NCBI GenBank assembly: GCA_903854075.1
Contig: CAINVI010000290.1
Span: 1-8,325, forward strand
From: Candidatus Pollutiaquabacter sp.
GTDB lineage: Bacteria > Bacteroidota > Bacteroidia > AKYH767-A > 2013-40CM-41-45
Length of the DNA stretch: 8,325 bases
Reading direction: 5' to 3'
Shown here: piece by piece, positions 1 to 7,819 of the stretch
Layout: each line of letters starts with the position of its first letter
Position numbering within the stretch: position 1 is the stretch's first letter
The notes under the pieces: model-generated
What the model saw: the letters and a program-made list of their open reading frames with translations, nothing else
Database searches by the model: none
Told to the model about the DNA's origin: nothing
Position numbers and translations under genes: made by a program

Positions 1-181
1 AACATTAGCCAAACAATTCGAAATACCTATTCAATTATCGCCGGACGAAAAAACAGACCTAATCGCTTTCCTGCTCACTTTGTCTGATCGTCAATTCCTT
101 TTTAACTCCAACCATTCCGACCCTTTTTACGAGCGATTGAGTGATAACGATCTGTACATAACCAGGCCTGAAAAAAACTAA
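1..181 (+). CDS. C-terminal end of a probable di-haem cytochrome c peroxidase (partial, 5' end outside window)
   Basis: Reading from base 2, an open frame of 59 codons runs to a TAA at 179-181. The peptide contains LSPDEKTDLIAFLLTLSD followed by an NSNHSDPF-like tail. This pattern, an acidic helix start, DL-x-AFL-x-TL(S/T)D and then a short SDPF-type end, is familiar from the C-terminus of the di-haem cytochrome c peroxidase/MauG family in Bacteroidota. Those are periplasmic enzymes that reduce hydrogen peroxide with electrons from cytochrome c, or oxidise other substrates. The CxxCH haem motifs that would prove the family lie upstream of the window, so the assignment rests only on the tail. 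The stop is 11 bases before the next start on the same strand, which suggests co-transcription with the YHYH gene. Other c-type cytochromes with a similar last helix are possible. Confidence 0.6.
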   Translation, partial: TLAKQFEIPIQLSPDEKTDLIAFLLTLSDRQFLFNSNHSDPFYERLSDNDLYITRPEKN

Positions 182-192
182 ACTCAACATAC

Positions 193-1545
193 ATGAAAAT
201 CAAACTAACACTGACAGCGCTTCTCCTAGCGATTTTTGCAAAAGCACAAAGTCCGTCGATTACATCATGGCTTCAAAACACCACCGGCATCACCGGGAGT
301 CATTATGTAATCGGAAACAGCAATGTGATTATCGACAATGATTCTGCCAACATTAAAAAGGTATTGTATTCTACCAACTGGGTCTATATCCGTGCAAACG
401 GTGTTCCTTCCTATCCTACCGGTCCATTTCTGGATGGAAATCCCTCTTCGACTACCAGCCAGAATGCCATCTTCCGTTTTCCGCTGAATCCGTCGCCCAA
501 TACAGGAACACCTACAAATACTACTGGAGGGAACATCGGAATGTTCATCAATGGCGTTGCCTTGTTCGACTATCGTGACGGTGTATCCTGGAGCAGCGCT
601 ACTAACTCATTGCGCGGCGGTCCGTTAGGCGGCATGGGCGACAATGTCTGGAACCGTGATGCTGTTGTGGCCGAACGCGGCGGATTCGATTGCTCAAAAG
701 GCCATCCGGCGATGGGCAATTATCATCACCACCAAAATCCAAGTGCATTCAAGTTAGATCTTACCGTAATATCCAACGTCTGCAACCTGTATGATGCAGA
801 CGGATTGTACGCCATCGACAGTGTGCAACATGCACCACTGATTGGATTTGCGTACGACGGGTTTCCCATCTACGGCGCCTACGGATTTCAGGATGTGAAC
901 GGTACCGGTCCCATTGTTCGTATTAAATCCAGCTACCGGCTACGTAACATTACCACACGTACAACCTACGCCAACGGAACAAGCGTTACACCGGGACCAC
1001 CGGTCAACAGCACCTATCCGCTGGGTTATTTCCGTGAGGATTATGAATACGTTGTACCAACAACCGGGCAGACCGACTTCCTGGATGAACACAATGGTCG
1101 CTATTGTGTTACTCCCGAATATCCCGGCGGAACGTATGCATATTTCTGCACAGTAACTGCGAATTGGAACTCTGCATATCCTTATGCCGTGGGTCCTACA
1201 TTTTACGGCGTTCGTGCTGCCGGCCGTGTGACTTCCATCATGGAGCCGGTGACAGTATACATGCCTTCCACCGCATCAATTACAGAACATGAACTTCGCA
1301 ACATCACGGCATTCCCGAACCCTGCCAGCGACTTTATCGCGCTACAATTCAACGGGCTTAATCGTGTAGAACTCACCTTGGCGTTATATGATATTACCGG
1401 AAAACTGGTCGAACAGGGACGCCTGTTGCCCGGTCAAACCATTGCCTATTTCGACATACAAAAACTTTACCAAGGAGAATATCTACTTTCGATTTCAAGC
1501 GGAACGCAAACTGACGTTCGTAAAATCATGATACTCCGTCAATGA
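193..1545 (+). CDS. Secreted YHYH-domain protein with T9SS C-terminal sorting domain
   Basis: The 450-residue product starts with a signal peptide (residues 1 to about 19: two lysines, a hydrophobic core, AKAQ cleavage region). The central region, about residues 35-350, matches the YHYH family, whose biochemical role is unknown to me. Its hallmark is GNYHHHQNP (175-183), here YHHH rather than YHYH, followed by HAPLIGFAYDGFPIYGAYG (213-231) and LDEHNGRYCVTPEYPGGTYA (297-316). The clustered histidines suggest metal binding, which is inference. Four cysteines (167, 197, 305, 319) could form disulfides outside the cytoplasm. Residues 372-450 form a type A T9SS sorting domain, with FPNPASD at 374-380, LYDITGKLV near 398-406 and the ending KIMILRQ, so the protein should cross the outer membrane and be surface-attached or released. 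The start is the first ATG after the upstream stop, fits the signal peptide and has no Shine-Dalgarno sequence. It probably shares a transcript with the peroxidase-like gene just before it. Confidence 0.9.
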   Translation: MKIKLTLTALLLAIFAKAQSPSITSWLQNTTGITGSHYVIGNSNVIIDNDSANIKKVLYSTNWVYIRANGVPSYPTGPFLDGNPSSTTSQNAIFRFPLNPSPNTGTPTNTTGGNIGMFINGVALFDYRDGVSWSSATNSLRGGPLGGMGDNVWNRDAVVAERGGFDCSKGHPAMGNYHHHQNPSAFKLDLTVISNVCNLYDADGLYAIDSVQHAPLIGFAYDGFPIYGAYGFQDVNGTGPIVRIKSSYRLRNITTRTTYANGTSVTPGPPVNSTYPLGYFREDYEYVVPTTGQTDFLDEHNGRYCVTPEYPGGTYAYFCTVTANWNSAYPYAVGPTFYGVRAAGRVTSIMEPVTVYMPSTASITEHELRNITAFPNPASDFIALQFNGLNRVELTLALYDITGKLVEQGRLLPGQTIAYFDIQKLYQGEYLLSISSGTQTDVRKIMILRQ

Positions 1546-1561
1546 CGGAGTATCAGTGATT
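1524..1561. terminator. Hairpin over two convergent stop codons, probable bidirectional terminator
   Basis: Bases 1529-1541 (TGATACTCCGTCA) and 1543-1555 (TGACGGAGTATCA) are perfect 13-base inverted repeats separated by one base. A practical stem of about 10 bp leaves a 7-base loop. Outside it, AATCA (1524-1528) pairs with TGATT (1557-1561) across one unpaired G (1556), lengthening the stem. The hairpin lies between convergent genes and includes the YHYH stop codon (TGA 1543-1545) near its loop; its foot overlaps the GH13 stop codon (1560-1562, minus). On the minus strand the stem is followed by a short TTTT run (TGATTTTACG). On the plus strand the downstream run is poorer (GTGATTATTCT), so termination should be more efficient for the GH13 transcript. 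Confidence 0.65.
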
Positions 1562-3086
1562 ATTCTAAGACGTAGATCACAGAGCAATACGGAGCCAGCT
1601 GCAGGAAATCGCCTTCCAATGAAACATCTCCGGACGAAAAAACAGCTCGTGTACCATCGGCGGTGAGGCCCAGCTCCAACGACTGTGTCAATGGCGATAA
1701 GTTGTGCGCAATCAGTACCCGCTGACCGCCGGCAATCTCGCGCTTGTAAACAATCACATCTTTCAAGCCGACATTGACCGGCAGCAACGATCCGGAAACC
1801 AACGCCTCGTGATGGTAGCGTACGTCAATTAACGAGTGATAATGCGAATAAATCGAATTCGGATCATTATACTGATCAGCCAATGATTTCATGGATACCT
1901 TAACGGAATATTCTGGATGCTCCCAACTTGTAGTCATGTTGTCTGCTACATCATCGAAGGTCCACGGAAAAGGCTCTCGTATCAATTCATCCGGTTTTTG
2001 ACCTCCCATTCCGATCTCTTCGCCGTAATACAGGTACGGCGATCCCGGTAAGGTAAGTAAGATGGACGCTGCTAATTTTGCCTTGCGAACATCAAACCGA
2101 ACATTATTCATGATTCGGTTTTGATCATGATTGGCTATGAACGTTGCATCGATATAATCGGGAGAGAACGATGCATACCGCTGACGAGTTATAATGAGTC
2201 GCTCAACGAGACTATCATTCTTCCCTTCCACCACTACGCGGTTGATATCAGCGGCCAAATCGAAGTTAAATGCTGCGTGCATCCCGCCTTTCAAGTACGG
2301 CGCAACCACTTCGTTTTTATTGGCCACTTCGCCAACCATGAAGAAATCAGGTTTTACTTTTTCCATCGCTTGCCGAAATTCTCGCCACCACAAATGGTTT
2401 TTTGATTCCTGTCCTTCCGGATAAACATGCTGCGCCGCATCGAGCCGAAAACCATCGACGCCCGCATCCAACCAGTACTTACCGACGTTGATCATTTCTT
2501 GTCGGACTTTCGGATTATCGAAATTTAAATCCGGCATTCCACCCCAGAAAAATCCATAATATTTTTGATAATTCTTCGCTGTAGTATCTGCACCCGGAGG
2601 ATTGTGCCAGTTCTGTTTTTCACTCGTAATGAGGGCAGGCGACTTCCACACAAAATAATCGCGTAATGTGCTGGTTGGGCCGGATACTGCATCCTGAAAC
2701 CATGGATGTCGAATTGAACAATGGTTGACCACCAGGTCCATTATTATAAGTATTCCACGGTTATGTGCTGCAGTGACCAACGACCTGAAGTCATCCATGG
2801 TACCGTATTCCGGATCAATAACATAATAATCCACTACATCGTATTTATGATAGGAAGTTGCCGTATTAAATGGGGTCAACCAAATGCCGCGAATTCCAAG
2901 ATCACGTAGGTAATCCAGTTTCTGCTCAATTCCATTTAGATCACCAATACCATCATTGTTAGCATCCGCAAACGATCGAACAAAAATCTCGTACATCAAA
3001 CGATCCTTAAACGGATTTTCGGTTGGAGCTGCCAAGGAAATAACAGGAAGAAACAGCACGAGGGCAACGAGGCGAAGGAGTTTCAT
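1560..3086 (-). CDS. Periplasmic GH13 alpha-amylase family glycoside hydrolase (MPDLN, GH13_36-like)
   Basis: This 508-residue enzyme hydrolyses alpha-1,4 (possibly also alpha-1,6) glucosidic bonds by the retaining GH13 mechanism. Residues 1 to about 20 are a signal peptide with an LAA cleavage site and no lipobox cysteine, so a soluble periplasmic location is expected. The TIM barrel carries all the usual conserved regions: a DANNDGIGD calcium-type loop (41-49), GIWLTP (67-72), region I DLVVNH (117-122), region V MPDLN (184-188), region II DGFRLDAAQ (211-219) with nucleophile D216, region III GEVAN (252-256) with acid/base E253, region IV FIANHD (316-321) with stabiliser D321, and SPYLYYGEEIGM (349-360). 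A beta-sandwich domain C follows from about residue 430. In region V, MPDLN is the known hallmark of the group between oligo-1,6-glucosidases and neopullulanases (GH13_36). No catalytic residue is missing. It lies 88 bp downstream of susD but behind a terminator. Neopullulanase, alpha-amylase and maltogenic activities cannot be separated from sequence alone. Confidence 0.93.
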   Translation of the reverse strand: MKLLRLVALVLFLPVISLAAPTENPFKDRLMYEIFVRSFADANNDGIGDLNGIEQKLDYLRDLGIRGIWLTPFNTATSYHKYDVVDYYVIDPEYGTMDDFRSLVTAAHNRGILIIMDLVVNHCSIRHPWFQDAVSGPTSTLRDYFVWKSPALITSEKQNWHNPPGADTTAKNYQKYYGFFWGGMPDLNFDNPKVRQEMINVGKYWLDAGVDGFRLDAAQHVYPEGQESKNHLWWREFRQAMEKVKPDFFMVGEVANKNEVVAPYLKGGMHAAFNFDLAADINRVVVEGKNDSLVERLIITRQRYASFSPDYIDATFIANHDQNRIMNNVRFDVRKAKLAASILLTLPGSPYLYYGEEIGMGGQKPDELIREPFPWTFDDVADNMTTSWEHPEYSVKVSMKSLADQYNDPNSIYSHYHSLIDVRYHHEALVSGSLLPVNVGLKDVIVYKREIAGGQRVLIAHNLSPLTQSLELGLTADGTRAVFSSGDVSLEGDFLQLAPYCSVIYVLE

Positions 3087-3120
3087 AAGTTCAGTACGTT
3101 AGCTTTTTGGATAAACAATT

Positions 3121-3154
3121 TTAATAAAAAAGGGGCTTCGACTGGAAGCCCCTT
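3121..3154 (-). terminator. Intrinsic terminator between susD and the GH13 gene
   Basis: On the minus strand, 20 bases past the susD stop codon, a perfect 10-bp stem (AAGGGGCTTC pairing with GAAGCCCCTT) closes a 5-base loop. Its arms are 3154-3145 and 3139-3130. The right arm runs straight into six T residues (3131-3126), followed by ATTAA. This G/C-rich stem plus U-tract is a textbook Rho-independent terminator for minus-strand transcription. There is no T-run on the plus strand side. It sits inside what otherwise looks like a susC-susD-GH13 operon, so it should end or reduce transcription before the amylase gene. Confidence 0.8.
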
Positions 3155-3174
3155 GGATTAATTTTACACGTTGA

Positions 3175-4773
3175 TCAATATCCCGGATTCTGGGTAAGAT
3201 TAGGATTTGCCGTAAGGTCAGATGAAGGAATCGGATAAAGGTTCAGGTGATCACTCACGCCGACACCGGCCACGTCGCCGCCTTTGAACGGCCAAACGTA
3301 CGATGATGACGTGAATTTATCAAACCGCACCAGATCGGTCCGGCGAGTACCTTCCCAATATAACTCGCGCATACGCTCTGTTAAAATATCATCCGGGGTA
3401 ATGGAAGTCACGTTATGCGCCGTGTTACCGAAAGCACGCTCACGCAGATCGTTTACATAACGTATAGCAAGCGTCTGATTGGCATTGGATGCGTTTCGTG
3501 CAGCCGCCTCCGCATACATCAGATAAACATCCGCCAGTCGGAACATCGGAAAATCAGTGTCAACAAACGTTTTTGTCGGATCAGACCCCGGATTACCATT
3601 GCGATCCAGGTTCTTCCATTTGGTCACTGCATAACCATTCGTAAAGGTGGTCGAGATATTGATTTCAAGTGTTTGTCCGGTAGTATAGAACAGGTAACGA
3701 CTATCGGCAGTATCAATAGCCAGCGGCAGATTTTTCTTGGCACGTAGTCCGGCCCAGCCGGAGCCCGGAGCGATTCCAAAATTCGCTACCTGCATGCTGC
3801 CGCCAACGGATGCATGCACCAGGAAGGTAGTGCCGCCGTAAGACTTCGTAAACTGACCGTCGCAAACAATCGGAAAAATAATTTCACTGGACAGGTTGTT
3901 ATCGGTGAGGAACAAATGCTCGTAGTTCGGCTCCAGCGAATAGGCACCGCTTTGAATCACAGAATCACAATAACGAACACAATCTTCGTAGCGTGGAGGA
4001 CCGAGAACCGTTCCTTGTTTAGTATAAATCTGGGCATTCAGATACAACCGAGCGAGCAAAGTCCAGGCTACAGCCTTGTCAACACGCGCATATTGGAAAC
4101 GAGGCGAACCGAGCTCCGGTGTCACCGCCAGCAACTCCGACTCGACATAACTGAACAATTCCGTCCTGCTCTTTTCCGCCGGATAAAATGAACCTACGCC
4201 GCTGTTTTCGTCAATGAACGGACCTTTGCCGTACAAATCCATCAGGTGGTAATAGGTGATCGCTCGTAAAAAACGTGCTTCATTACGGTACTGACGAATA
4301 CGCGCCTGATCAGACTCGCTGAATCCTCGTTCCGCCAGCTTGGCATCACTGGTTTCTTTAATGAACTCATTGCACTGTGCAATTTCAAAATAGATACGGT
4401 AATACATCCCTTTCACCCACGGGTTGTCGGAAGACCAGGTCATCTTATTCATCTCCGGCATTCCGGGATCGTTCCAACCACAAATTGCCTCATCCGTAGG
4501 TAATTCCTGAAGATTCCACAATACACGGGTATATTGCGAAAATCCCTCGTCGATTCCACTGATATCCGGCTGTCCGGCTGGACCATTATTACCGGTCATG
4601 GTGAAGCCGGCATACAGCTTCGCCAGCACGTGAATGTAATTATTAGGATCTTCGTAAACAGTCTGCGAATTCAATCCATAAGCAGGCTGCAGATCAAGGT
4701 CCTTGAAACAGGATGTCAAGGTGAGACTTAAAACGGTAGTCAGCGCAAGGGTTTTGAAGAATAACTTTTTCAT
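3175..4773 (-). CDS. susD: SusD/RagB-family glycan-binding outer-membrane lipoprotein
   Basis: The 532-residue product is a surface lipoprotein that binds glycan and caps the SusC transporter. The N-terminus (MKKLFF, hydrophobic core, LTSC lipobox with lipidated Cys22) is followed by FKDLDLQP; acidic residues close to the cysteine fit Bacteroidota surface-export signals. Family hallmarks include RFLRAITYYHLMDLYGKGPF (167-186), the helical TPR-like segment VDKAVAWTLLARLYLNAQIY (231-250), DFPMFRLADVYLMYAEAAAR (407-426), ERMRELYWEGTRRTDLVRF (466-484), and the typical C-terminal ending LYPIPSSDLTANPNLTQNPGY (512 to end). Length is normal for SusD. It begins 12 bases after the susC stop, so the two are certainly one transcription unit. 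The neighbouring GH13 and GH31 enzymes suggest that its ligand is an alpha-glucan; SusD sequence alone does not show the ligand. Confidence 0.95.
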   Translation of the reverse strand: MKKLFFKTLALTTVLSLTLTSCFKDLDLQPAYGLNSQTVYEDPNNYIHVLAKLYAGFTMTGNNGPAGQPDISGIDEGFSQYTRVLWNLQELPTDEAICGWNDPGMPEMNKMTWSSDNPWVKGMYYRIYFEIAQCNEFIKETSDAKLAERGFSESDQARIRQYRNEARFLRAITYYHLMDLYGKGPFIDENSGVGSFYPAEKSRTELFSYVESELLAVTPELGSPRFQYARVDKAVAWTLLARLYLNAQIYTKQGTVLGPPRYEDCVRYCDSVIQSGAYSLEPNYEHLFLTDNNLSSEIIFPIVCDGQFTKSYGGTTFLVHASVGGSMQVANFGIAPGSGWAGLRAKKNLPLAIDTADSRYLFYTTGQTLEINISTTFTNGYAVTKWKNLDRNGNPGSDPTKTFVDTDFPMFRLADVYLMYAEAAARNASNANQTLAIRYVNDLRERAFGNTAHNVTSITPDDILTERMRELYWEGTRRTDLVRFDKFTSSSYVWPFKGGDVAGVGVSDHLNLYPIPSSDLTANPNLTQNPGY

Positions 4774-4785
4774 GGCTGCGTGATA

Positions 4786-7700
4786 TTATTTGATTTGAAG
4801 ATTTAAACCGATGGAATAAATACGAGGACGCGGATAGAAGTTGTTATCAATACCGCCAGGGATCTCAGGATCAAGACCGGAATAACCGGAGAGGACAAAA
4901 ACATTTTGTACGCCAAACGTAGCACGAAGGCCGATCCGATCCTTATAGAACGGCTTGAAATTGTAGCCCAAACTGATATTATCCATGCGCACAAAGGATG
5001 CATCTTCCACGTAGTAACTGGACAGGTACTGTGGTGTACGGAAGCTAGTATTCAAATAATCCTCCACCAGGTTATTCAACGCTTTCACGGAACCGCCCAC
5101 TGCATTGTAGCTACCGCGATTAGAGTTCACGTTATTGTACACATAGTTTCCAAATTCACCGCGAATAACAAATGCCATACTCCAGCGTTTGTAATTCATA
5201 TTGGCGGAGAAGCCAAAATTGAAATTACCATCCGGATATTTATAGTGAATCAAGTCTTTCTCGTTGATGATATTGTCACCGTTCTGATCCACATAGATTG
5301 ACTCGGTCGTATCCAGCGGCTGCGTAATATCATTCGGACCGATCGCCCAAGGGCGGCCATTGCTGCCATAAATTTGTTCGTACACAAAGAAGGAATAGGC
5401 CGGATACCCAACCGACTGTACCTGAACCGTCGTACCTACACCTCCTGAAACGCCTCCAACAAGAATATCGTTGGTGTCGCTGGCCGTCTTGGTCAGGTTG
5501 GTGATCTCATTTTTATTGTACGTGAAGTTAGCATTCAGTTCTACGGAGAAATCACCGCGAGACACCGGAACGCCACCCAAGGTTACTTCAAAACCTTTGT
5601 TCTCCAATGATCCTACGTTGGTCAGAATATTGTTGGAGAAATTCGTTCCTGCAGGAGCCGGAATAACCGCTAACAAGTCATCGGTCTTTTTACTGTATAC
5701 ATCGAGTGAACCATAAATCCGGTTGTTAAAGAAGCCGAAATCGATACCGGCATTCAACGTAGTGGTTTGCTCCCATTTCAGATCCGGATCATACGGATCC
5801 GGTCGAAGCGTGTAGTAAAAGTCCGAACCAAACTGGTACTGACCGGTGATCGCTCCCTGGCTGTAGTTGGGTATATATCCGTATTCATAAATACCATCTT
5901 GCTGACCTACGACACCCCATCCTAAACGAAGTTTTAGGTCTGAGACCGACTTACTGTCTTTGAGAAAATCCTCCTGACTGATTCGCCACGCCAATGCAGC
6001 GGATGGGAAAATACCGGAACGATTTTCTTTAGCGAATTTGGAAGAATAATCGTTTCGTACATTGACCGTCAACAGGTATTTCTCTTTGTAGTTATAGGTT
6101 ACGCGTCCGAAGAAAGACAAAAGACTTTTCTCGGTGAGTGAATTAAATTCTGCCGGAACAATCGTATCGCCCAAGGCATTGATGTCAGGCCTTGCAGGGC
6201 TGAATCGGCTGAAGAATTGATAGGAATAACCGCCGGTAGCCTCAATGCGACTGTTCAGATTCGGAAGTTCTTTGGAATAGGCGAAATACAAATCCAATAG
6301 CTTGTTATCAACTTCCTGCTCATAGGTATTGTCTACCCCACCACGTGTAAAAGCGGATGCAGCAGTGGCCGGAATATACACAGAGCCGTTGCTACGCGTG
6401 AAATCACCACCGACATTGGCAATGGCATGCAGGCCTTCCACCCAGTCGATCGCGTAATCGAGTTTTACATTCCCGATGAAACGATTTACCGTACTTTGGT
6501 CATCTTTCTGGTTCAACAGCCCCACGGGATTTCTGGTAGCCAGTGTATTAGGTTTACCTTGCGTATCCAGCCATTCGAAATACCCGCCGTATGCTGTAGT
6601 GTCACTGTTCACCGGCTTCGTCGGATCAAAAGCAATAGCTGCGCCAATCGACCCCTGATCCGCGAAGAAATTCTTACCGCTGGAAAAGCGCGCATTCACA
6701 TCCACCTTCAGCTTATTCTCAAAAAAGGTAGGATTCAGGTTGAGTCCGGCTGAGAAACGATCCAATTCAGAACGTTTTAAGATACCTTGCTGGGAAAGGT
6801 AACCCAGCGTCAGTCGATACGGTAGATTCTTGATACCACCGCTGATGGCGATGTTATTATCCGAAGAAAATGCATTCCGGAAAATCTCACGCTGCCAGTC
6901 GGTACTGGAATTGGTAAGAAACGTCTCCTGCGTAGCTGTTCCGCTGTCGCGTACAATTTGCGTGAACTGTTCCGGCGAAAGCACTTTTACGTATCCGGTT
7001 GGAACCGAATAGCTGGAAACCGTATTGAACTCCACATTCAAGGCGTTACCGGTTCCACGTTTTGTGGTAATCAGGATAACACCATTCGCACCGCGTGCAC
7101 CGTAAATGGCGGTAGCGGAAGCATCCTTTAACACCGTAATATTTTCGATTTCAGCGGGATTAATAGTGTTTAGCGGATTGGCGGAGCCGTTGATACCGCC
7201 GTCAATGAGCGGAACACCATCCACCACAATGAGCGGATCGTTACTGGCGTTGAGCGAACTACCTCCGCGGATTCGGATACGGCTACCGGAACCGGGAGCA
7301 CCACCGTTGGAGGTGATTTTAACGCCGGGAATTTTGCCGACTACCAGTTGCTCCGGAGATACAATATTGCCAGATTGAAAGTCTTTTGAATTGACGGAAT
7401 TAACTGCGCCGGTCAAATCTTTCTTCTGCGCAGTACCATAACCAACAACAACGGCCTCATCGAGGTTCACGCTGCTGGGTCGCAGGCGAAAGGTCAGTGT
7501 GTTGGCGCCGCCGACAAGGCTAATTTCCTGTACCAGGCGGTTGTATCCGATACTGCTGATAGCCACTTTCATCGCTCCGGCCGTCAATCCGTCCAGACTG
7601 TAATTTCCATTGGCATCTGCAGCAGTCGACTTGTCAGTACCGACAATTTGCACGGTGGCACCGGGCAATCCGCTTCCGGTCTCATCCAGGATTTTTCCTT

Positions 7701-7791
7701 TCAAAGTTGCATTTTGTGCAGCGGCGATACCGGAAAGCATCAACAGCGCGCCCAGCAAAAGCAACGGTTTTTTACGTAGCATTTGATTCAT
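4786..7791 (-). CDS. susC: SusC/RagA-family TonB-dependent outer-membrane oligosaccharide transporter
   Basis: The 1001-residue product forms a TonB-dependent beta-barrel that imports oligosaccharides delivered by its SusD partner. A signal peptide spans residues 1 to about 25 (RKK, leucine-rich core, AAAQ). A carboxypeptidase-regulatory-like beta-sandwich follows (about 28-103, with GLPGATV and DANGNYSLDGL). Then come the TonB-box/linker DEAVVVGYGTAQKKDLTGAV (111-130) and a plug domain (about 120-245) with RIRGGSSLNASNDPLIVVDG (173-192) and the SusC signature ITVLKDASATAIYGARGANG (218-237). The remaining residues form the barrel, including a DQNGDNIINEKDL loop near 835-850 and an ending with alternating hydrophobic residues (SIGLNLQIK). 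Length is close to classical SusC. The start at 7791 is the longest; an internal ATG at 7780-7782 (Met4) would also leave a good signal peptide. There is no Shine-Dalgarno sequence. It is the first gene of the minus-strand operon, with susD 12 bases after it. Substrate is inferred as alpha-glucan from the neighbours. Confidence 0.95.
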   Translation of the reverse strand: MNQMLRKKPLLLLGALLMLSGIAAAQNATLKGKILDETGSGLPGATVQIVGTDKSTAADANGNYSLDGLTAGAMKVAISSIGYNRLVQEISLVGGANTLTFRLRPSSVNLDEAVVVGYGTAQKKDLTGAVNSVNSKDFQSGNIVSPEQLVVGKIPGVKITSNGGAPGSGSRIRIRGGSSLNASNDPLIVVDGVPLIDGGINGSANPLNTINPAEIENITVLKDASATAIYGARGANGVILITTKRGTGNALNVEFNTVSSYSVPTGYVKVLSPEQFTQIVRDSGTATQETFLTNSSTDWQREIFRNAFSSDNNIAISGGIKNLPYRLTLGYLSQQGILKRSELDRFSAGLNLNPTFFENKLKVDVNARFSSGKNFFADQGSIGAAIAFDPTKPVNSDTTAYGGYFEWLDTQGKPNTLATRNPVGLLNQKDDQSTVNRFIGNVKLDYAIDWVEGLHAIANVGGDFTRSNGSVYIPATAASAFTRGGVDNTYEQEVDNKLLDLYFAYSKELPNLNSRIEATGGYSYQFFSRFSPARPDINALGDTIVPAEFNSLTEKSLLSFFGRVTYNYKEKYLLTVNVRNDYSSKFAKENRSGIFPSAALAWRISQEDFLKDSKSVSDLKLRLGWGVVGQQDGIYEYGYIPNYSQGAITGQYQFGSDFYYTLRPDPYDPDLKWEQTTTLNAGIDFGFFNNRIYGSLDVYSKKTDDLLAVIPAPAGTNFSNNILTNVGSLENKGFEVTLGGVPVSRGDFSVELNANFTYNKNEITNLTKTASDTNDILVGGVSGGVGTTVQVQSVGYPAYSFFVYEQIYGSNGRPWAIGPNDITQPLDTTESIYVDQNGDNIINEKDLIHYKYPDGNFNFGFSANMNYKRWSMAFVIRGEFGNYVYNNVNSNRGSYNAVGGSVKALNNLVEDYLNTSFRTPQYLSSYYVEDASFVRMDNISLGYNFKPFYKDRIGLRATFGVQNVFVLSGYSGLDPEIPGGIDNNFYPRPRIYSIGLNLQIK

Positions 7792-7796
7792 GGTTT

Positions 7797-7810
7797 GTGG
7801 TTAGTGGTTA
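7797..7810. repeat. Tandem heptamer GTGGTTA x2 in the susC leader
   Basis: GTGGTTA occurs twice in direct succession (7797-7803 and 7804-7810). In the sense of the susC mRNA it reads TAACCAC TAACCAC, ending 5 bases before the ATG. It could be chance, a translation-initiation element or part of a regulator site; nothing here decides between these. Confidence 0.4.
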
Positions 7811-7819
7811 ATCGGATAA

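Noticed and set aside
914..1292. Two short overlapping open frames inside the YHYH gene on the same strand.
   Set aside because: Alternative-frame shadows of a gene with family motifs along its whole length; no initiation signals or recognisable product.
41..1645. The 16-mer CCGGACGAAAAAACAG occurs at 41-56 and again at 1630-1645.
   Set aside because: Both copies lie inside unrelated coding sequences (peroxidase-like tail, and antisense to the GH13 gene) in different contexts, with no similarity in the flanks; chance is the simplest explanation.
3087..3120. Possible GH13 promoter on the minus strand (a TTG, 19 bp, then TACTGAAC).
   Set aside because: The -7 part lacks the TTTG half, and transcription would begin at or after the ATG, so it is not a credible promoter for this gene.
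2121..7378. Several plus-strand open frames of 60-130 codons within the GH13, susD and susC genes.
   Set aside because: They lie antisense to well-supported genes, lack recognisable domains or convincing signal peptides, and are explained by codon structure of the opposite strand.
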